Positions 26,911 to 31,153 of a stretch of 31,153 nucleotides of DNA are shown here, piece after piece. Under the pieces are notes generated by a model that saw nothing but the letters and a program-made list of their open reading frames with translations, was not told the origin of the DNA and did not search any database. The stretch's first letter is position 1, and every line of letters begins with the position of its first letter. Source of the DNA: JBFEYJ01 sp041546305. Its GTDB lineage: Bacteria; Pseudomonadota; Gammaproteobacteria; Thiohalomonadales; Thiohalomonadaceae. A program made the translations under genes and the position numbers. The stretch covers positions 1 through 31,153 of the forward strand of contig JBFEWO010000015.1 of the NCBI GenBank assembly GCA_041546305.1. The letters are read 5' to 3'.

Positions 26911-26933
26911 CCCGGCGGTATGGAACCGCCGGG
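26911..26933. terminator. GC-rich hairpin between convergent operons
   Basis: Arms CCCGGCGGT (26911-26919) and ACCGCCGGG (26925-26933) form nine pairs around a 5-nt loop between the ends of mrpG and the E2-E3 gene. There is no T-run on either side, so termination in either direction would rely on the stem alone or on Rho. Confidence 0.45.
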
Positions 26934-26939
26934 AGGTGA

Positions 26940-29900
26940 TCAGGCCTTTCCCTTCTTTTTACTCCGCGCCAACCGTGAATGCAGGCGCCGCGCCAACTCA
27001 CCGAATAGCTCAGTCTGTGTCGGATGGGGATGGATGGCATTGCCCACCTGTTCCAGGGTCATCTCACCACTAACCATCAATACCGCCTCGCCGATGAGGG
27101 TGTCGGTATGATCGGCCAGCAGGTGTACGCCGATGATCTTTTGTGTCGTTTTGTCTGCAACGATCTTGATCAGGCCGTGGGTCTCGCCGGTGATCATCGC
27201 CTTGGCATCGATACTCATCGGCACCTTGACCTCGGCAGCCTCGATGCCGCGCGCCTTGGCCTGCTCCATGGAGAGCCCCACAAAACCGGCCTCGGGACGG
27301 GTGAAGATCACGCCTGAATCCTTGCTCTCGTCGTAGGCGAGCGATTCACCGAGGATGGTTGCGGCCGCGACCCGCCCTTGCTGCCCGGCGGTGTGGGCGA
27401 GCATGTAACCGCCGATCACATCACCGACCGCGAAGATATGCGGCACTGAGGTACGGCAGTGCCGATCCGCCTTGATTACCCCGTTCTCCACCGCCACGCC
27501 GGCCTTCTCCAGCTGCAGCGGTTCGAGCACCGGGCGCTTGCCGGTAGCCATCAGCACATAGTCACAGGCGAAGCGGTGCTCGCCTTCGCCATCCTCGTAG
27601 ACCAGCACCATATCCCCGGCGCTGCCTTCGATGGCCTTGGTCGCCGCGTTGGTCCTGATGGTGAGGTTGGGATCGTTCTCCAGCACCGCGATCAGGGTTT
27701 TTGCGATCTCCGGTTCCACCTCGGCCAGCACCCGGTCATGGCGCTCCAGCAGGAGCACCTCGGTGCCGAAGTCCTGGAAAATCTGCGCCATCTCCATGCC
27801 GATGGCACCGCCACCGACAATGCCGAGTCGCTGGGGCACGGTCTGGAGGTTCCAGACAGTGTCGGAAGTGAGCACACCACCGCTCTCCAGGCCTTCGCGC
27901 GCCCCCAGAATGGGTGGCACGAACGGCGGAGCTCCGGTGGCGATGACGGCGCAACCGAAGGTGATATGTTCGCCCTGTGAACCGTCACCCAATGGTGCAC
28001 GTGCATGGGGTTCGCTTGAATTGCCCGAGGTATCGACGAACAGGCGGTGCTCGCTTTCGAAGAGGGCAAACCCCTGAATCACCTTGATCCGCACTCCCTT
28101 GTCGGTATTGAGCGCCATCTTGCCGCGCTCTTCCAGCACGTTACGACGATGAGCTTCGAGCTTTTCCCACTCGATCTTCGGCTGGTTAGTGCCTGTGATA
28201 CCGAGCAATTCGTCATGAGCGCGGTCACGGATACGGTCGGCCGCAGCACGCCAAGCCTTAGAGGGTATACAACCGCGCCACAGACACTCTCCACCAGGTA
28301 ATGGCGCATCGTTGATCATCGCCACCTTGAGACCATGACCGGCGAGATCCCGGGCACAGTCCTCACCACCGGGACCGCCGCCGATAACAACCACATCGTA
28401 ATCCCACTCCCCCTCCGGGATGGCCGGGCCGAGCGGTCCCATCCAGCTCTCGGGCTGCTCGATCATCCCCTTGAGGGTATTGAGATAGGCCGCCACCTCG
28501 GCACCATTGGCCACGCGGTGGTCGGCAGTGACGGTAAGTGGCATCCCCTGCTCGGTAGCCGCCGCAATGGCCAGAATGGCTGCGGTACCAGGGGTAGGGA
28601 TAGCATCGAAATAACTGACCCCGTACATCCCCATATTGGAGACCATAAAGGTGGGGTTGGCGTATTCCTCGGGAGCGAGGCGGCGCTTGCGTGCGCGCTC
28701 CACCAGTCCCTTCCAGCTTTCATTCAGCTCTTCCAGCGGACGGCTTTCGCAACCGCGCAGCACCGGTACCACCAGACCGCCGCCCTCGGCGGTCACCGCC
28801 ATGCCGATATCCACATTGTCGCGCTCGACCAGCTTGTCCACCGGCTGGTAGGCCCAATTGATCGACGGGTGCTGTTTAATCGCCTCTGCGCAGGCCTTGG
28901 CGATGGCCACGGTGACTGAAACACCTTTCTTCTTTGCCGCCTTGATCAGGGCACCGGGCTGGGCATTGATCGAGACATGGAAGGTAGGCATGGTGAGCGA
29001 AGCCGTCATGGAGGCAGAAACCGCCTTCTCCATCGCATTCATCGGCCTGCCATGTCCCGGCACCTGGATCTGCGGCAGGATATGGGCAGGTACCTGCTCA
29101 GCCACCTCAGTGGGACGGGCCACCGGCTGGGCCTTGCGCACGTCCTCGGCGGTGATCTCGCCGTTCGGGCCGCTGCCGTGCAGGTTGTTCAGATTGACAT
29201 TGAGCGAGGCCGCTAGCTTACGCGCATAGGGAGTGGCCTGCTTGTTGGCAGGACGTGGTGCGGGGGTGACCGACTTTTCACTGACAGCCATCGCCGGAGC
29301 GGTGGCCGCCACTGGTGCAGTTGCAACTGGAGCGGGGGCCTCCTTCTTCGCTGTCGCCCCCTTACTGACCACCGCACCTTCGCGCACCACCTGGTCCTCG
29401 CTGTCGACCAGGAACGCCATGGCCTCACCCACCGGCACCACCGAATCAACCTCGGCCAGGGGTCCCGAAAGGTAGCCCTCACGGAAGACCTCCACATCCA
29501 TGATCGCCTTGTCAGTCTCGACCGTGGCCACGATATCGCCGCGGTCGATCCTGTCACCCAGCTGCTTCTCCCAGCTGACCACCACCCCTTCGGTCATGGT
29601 ATCGGACAGTTGCGGCATCTTGATGACAAAGCTCGCCCCTGCAGGTGCCGCGGGCGCTTGAGATTCCTTCTCTTCAACACCAGCCGTGTCAGCAACTTCA
29701 CCACCCTGAACCTCTTCAGCGCTCTCCACCAGCCAGGCAATCGCTTCACCTACGGGTACGGTACTGTCTACCGGGGCAATAGGGCCAGAGAGGTAACCCT
29801 CACGGAAGACCTCCACATCCATGATGGCCTTGTCAGTTTCGATTGTTGCGACGATATCGCCGCGCTCAATCCTGTCGCCGATATTTTTCTCCCAGCTCAC

Positions 29901-29963
29901 CACCACACCCTCGGTCATGGTGTCGGAAAGCTGGGGCATTTTAATTACGTAGGATTCTGCCAT
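26940..29963 (-). CDS. Fused E2-E3 of pyruvate dehydrogenase (acetyltransferase/dihydrolipoamide dehydrogenase)
   Basis: A single 1007-residue chain carries two enzymes of the pyruvate dehydrogenase complex. Two nearly identical lipoyl domains (about 3-80 and 112-188) have lipoylation lysines 45 and 152 in ETDKAIMDV. After an Ala/Pro linker comes the peripheral subunit-binding domain (ATPYARKLAASL, about 243-278). The acyltransferase domain (about 300-510) has its catalytic His482 in DHRVANG, where the usual Asp is Asn486. Immediately after, DYDVVVIGGGPGGEDCA (521-537) opens a complete E3 with the redox pair Cys560/Cys565 (GGECLWRGCIPSK), an NAD motif (GIVGGGAIGMEMAQ) and the C-terminal HPHPTQTE (978-985) base. 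There is no stop or frameshift at the junction. E1-beta lies 117 bp upstream. The pyruvate substrate is inferred from the E1 genes. Confidence 0.93.
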   Translation of the reverse strand: MAESYVIKMPQLSDTMTEGVVVSWEKNIGDRIERGDIVATIETDKAIMDVEVFREGYLSGPIAPVDSTVPVGEAIAWLVESAEEVQGGEVADTAGVEEKESQAPAAPAGASFVIKMPQLSDTMTEGVVVSWEKQLGDRIDRGDIVATVETDKAIMDVEVFREGYLSGPLAEVDSVVPVGEAMAFLVDSEDQVVREGAVVSKGATAKKEAPAPVATAPVAATAPAMAVSEKSVTPAPRPANKQATPYARKLAASLNVNLNNLHGSGPNGEITAEDVRKAQPVARPTEVAEQVPAHILPQIQVPGHGRPMNAMEKAVSASMTASLTMPTFHVSINAQPGALIKAAKKKGVSVTVAIAKACAEAIKQHPSINWAYQPVDKLVERDNVDIGMAVTAEGGGLVVPVLRGCESRPLEELNESWKGLVERARKRRLAPEEYANPTFMVSNMGMYGVSYFDAIPTPGTAAILAIAAATEQGMPLTVTADHRVANGAEVAAYLNTLKGMIEQPESWMGPLGPAIPEGEWDYDVVVIGGGPGGEDCARDLAGHGLKVAMINDAPLPGGECLWRGCIPSKAWRAAADRIRDRAHDELLGITGTNQPKIEWEKLEAHRRNVLEERGKMALNTDKGVRIKVIQGFALFESEHRLFVDTSGNSSEPHARAPLGDGSQGEHITFGCAVIATGAPPFVPPILGAREGLESGGVLTSDTVWNLQTVPQRLGIVGGGAIGMEMAQIFQDFGTEVLLLERHDRVLAEVEPEIAKTLIAVLENDPNLTIRTNAATKAIEGSAGDMVLVYEDGEGEHRFACDYVLMATGKRPVLEPLQLEKAGVAVENGVIKADRHCRTSVPHIFAVGDVIGGYMLAHTAGQQGRVAAATILGESLAYDESKDSGVIFTRPEAGFVGLSMEQAKARGIEAAEVKVPMSIDAKAMITGETHGLIKIVADKTTQKIIGVHLLADHTDTLIGEAVLMVSGEMTLEQVGNAIHPHPTQTELFGELARRLHSRLARSKKKGKA

Positions 29964-30080
29964 GACTTGTCACTTGTTTTCTGAATCGTCTATTCACCAA
30001 GGATACAAAGGGATGCAAGCACCAATCATCAGACATGTTTATCGCTTCGCGTCGTTTCGCAACCCTTGGCGGTGATAATT

Positions 30081-31058
30081 TTATTTTCCTAACAATTTCA
30101 GCACGGCGCTAACCACATCCTTGGCATTAGGGATGGAAGCTTTTTCCAGACCGTGGTTGTAAGGGACAGGCACATTGCGGGCCGAAACACGTACCGGCGG
30201 CGCATCCAGCTCGAAGAAGCACTCTTCGTTGATGATCGCCATGACCTCTGCACCGACACCCACCGGCGCCTCGGCCTCCTCGACAATGACCGCACGGTGG
30301 GTCTTGCTGACGGAGGCCTTAATCCCTGCGCGGTCGAGCGGGGCCAGCGCATAGAGGTCAATAACTTCCGCATTGATGCCGTGCTTGGCCAGCTCTTCGG
30401 CGGCCTGCAGACACCAGTGGACCGAGATATTGTAACCGAACAGGGTGACATCCTTGCCCTGGCGCGTCACCTCGGACCCCTCCAGGGGATGGAAATACTC
30501 CTCATCCGGTACCTCCCCCTTTATGTTGTACATCAACTCGTGTTCGTTGATGAATACGGGGTCATTACAGCGTACCGCGGATTTGAGCAGGCCATAGGCC
30601 TGACGCGGATTGGAAGGGGTAACCACACGCAGGCCGGCGATCCCCATAAAGACCTTCTCCATGCGTGCCGAGTGTTGCGCACCAAGCTGGTGGGCGCAAC
30701 CGCCGGGGGAACGGAACACCACAGGCGCCTCGAGTTGGCCACCGGACATGTAGCGCACCTTGGCCGCGGAGTTAAACATTTGATCCATCGCCAGCCAGGC
30801 GAAGTTGACTGACATGATCTCGATAATCGGACGCACACCGAGGAAGGAAGCACCGATCCCCAAACCGGTGTAGCCGCCCTCAGAAATCGGGGTGTCGATG
30901 ACCCGCTCAGGGCCATATTTATCATAGAGCCCGGAGGTCGCCTTATAAGTGCCACCGGCAACACCGATATCCTCGCCCATGCAGATCACCAGGGGATCGC
31001 GGGCCATCTCCTCGTCGTGGGCGCGGCGAATCGCTTCCCAATACATCAGCTCAGCCAT
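30081..31058 (-). CDS. pdhB: Pyruvate dehydrogenase E1 component, beta subunit
   Basis: With E1-alpha this subunit forms the thiamine-diphosphate enzyme that decarboxylates pyruvate and acetylates the lipoyl groups of E2. The 325-residue protein shows MGEDIGVAGGTYKAT (about 27-41), TPISEGGYTGLGIGAS (about 56-71) with the Glu that contacts the TPP pyrimidine, RSPGGCAHQLGAQHS (about 121-135), and the C-terminal transketolase-like domain ending VSARNVPVPYN. The start at 31058 is preceded by AGGAGGA, and its ATG overlaps the E1-alpha stop (TAATG), so the two subunits are translationally coupled; an in-frame GTG at 31082 would overlap E1-alpha further. Branched-chain or acetoin dehydrogenase E1-beta are related alternatives, but pyruvate is most likely. 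Confidence 0.92.
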   Translation of the reverse strand: MAELMYWEAIRRAHDEEMARDPLVICMGEDIGVAGGTYKATSGLYDKYGPERVIDTPISEGGYTGLGIGASFLGVRPIIEIMSVNFAWLAMDQMFNSAAKVRYMSGGQLEAPVVFRSPGGCAHQLGAQHSARMEKVFMGIAGLRVVTPSNPRQAYGLLKSAVRCNDPVFINEHELMYNIKGEVPDEEYFHPLEGSEVTRQGKDVTLFGYNISVHWCLQAAEELAKHGINAEVIDLYALAPLDRAGIKASVSKTHRAVIVEEAEAPVGVGAEVMAIINEECFFELDAPPVRVSARNVPVPYNHGLEKASIPNAKDVVSAVLKLLGK

Positions 31059-31153
31059 TACTGCGCTCCTCCTTTCACCCACGGGTCACTCTCTGCCAAC
31101 ACATATTTCTCGACTTCGGCGGGATTGGGCTCGGGAGACTCCTCGCAATACCG
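31058..31153 (-). CDS. pdhA: Pyruvate dehydrogenase E1 alpha subunit, C-terminal 31 residues (partial)
   Basis: The open frame enters from the right edge of the window and ends in TAA at 31058-31060, sharing one base with the E1-beta ATG. The residues include NPAEVEKYVLAESDPW, in keeping with the tail of an E1-alpha chain, and the position directly before E1-beta fits. Only the tail is visible, so the assignment rests mostly on gene order. Confidence 0.75.
   Translation of the reverse strand, partial: RYCEESPEPNPAEVEKYVLAESDPWVKGGAQ

Noticed and set aside
29964..30080. Possible small gene or regulatory RNA between the E1-beta and E2-E3 genes
   Set aside because: No open frame with a start and ribosome-binding site and no strong hairpin were found; it appears to be plain intercistronic sequence.

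Overview
The window is a GC-rich bacterial chromosome segment, most likely from a gammaproteobacterium. The clues are a fused MrpA/MrpB antiporter subunit, an adjacent YcbB(LdtD)-YcbK(MepK) pair, a lipoprotein MltA-type transglycosylase, and a dispersed palindrome of the TGTCATTGC...GCAATGACA type common in that class. A facultatively anaerobic or sulfur-oxidising lineage would fit the pyruvate:ferredoxin oxidoreductase and sodium/proton antiporter, but this is inference. No rRNA, tRNA, CRISPR array or intact insertion sequence was seen.

Region 1 (1-6.75 kb, minus strand): argG, then a two-gene operon of an FAD/Fe-S NAD(P)-dependent GltD-like oxidoreductase followed 4 bp later by nifJ (PFOR). 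A good intrinsic terminator separates nifJ from argG. Region 2 (6.9-9.6 kb): a stand-alone RibD C-terminal reductase converging on and overlapping a PmtA-like methyltransferase, a REP-like palindrome, and an M48 metalloprotease lipoprotein.

Region 3 (9.6-15.1 kb, plus strand): an apparently accessory exopolysaccharide locus. It encodes a small protein with an N-terminal winged-helix-like segment and a BcsE-like degenerate RecA fold, a processive GT2 synthase, a membrane-anchored two-domain NodB deacetylase, and a TPR-less outer-membrane beta barrel. It does not match the canonical pga, bcs, pel or alg gene sets and is my main candidate for an undescribed system. Region 4 (15.1-20.9 kb): cell-envelope genes, namely MltA-type lytic transglycosylase, a DUF1207-like barrel, a decayed RND-pump fragment, LdtD-like L,D-transpeptidase, MepK-like endopeptidase and a small Ala/Glu/Thr-rich lipoprotein.

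Region 5 (21.1-26.8 kb, plus strand): a complete, tightly overlapping Mrp cation/proton antiporter operon (fused AB, C, D, E, F, G). Region 6 (26.9-31.15 kb, minus strand): a pyruvate dehydrogenase operon reading E1-alpha (only its last 31 residues are present), E1-beta, then a single 1007-residue polypeptide fusing E2 (two lipoyl domains, subunit-binding domain, acyltransferase) to a full E3. The window thus carries both an anaerobic (PFOR) and an aerobic (PDH) route from pyruvate to acetyl-CoA.
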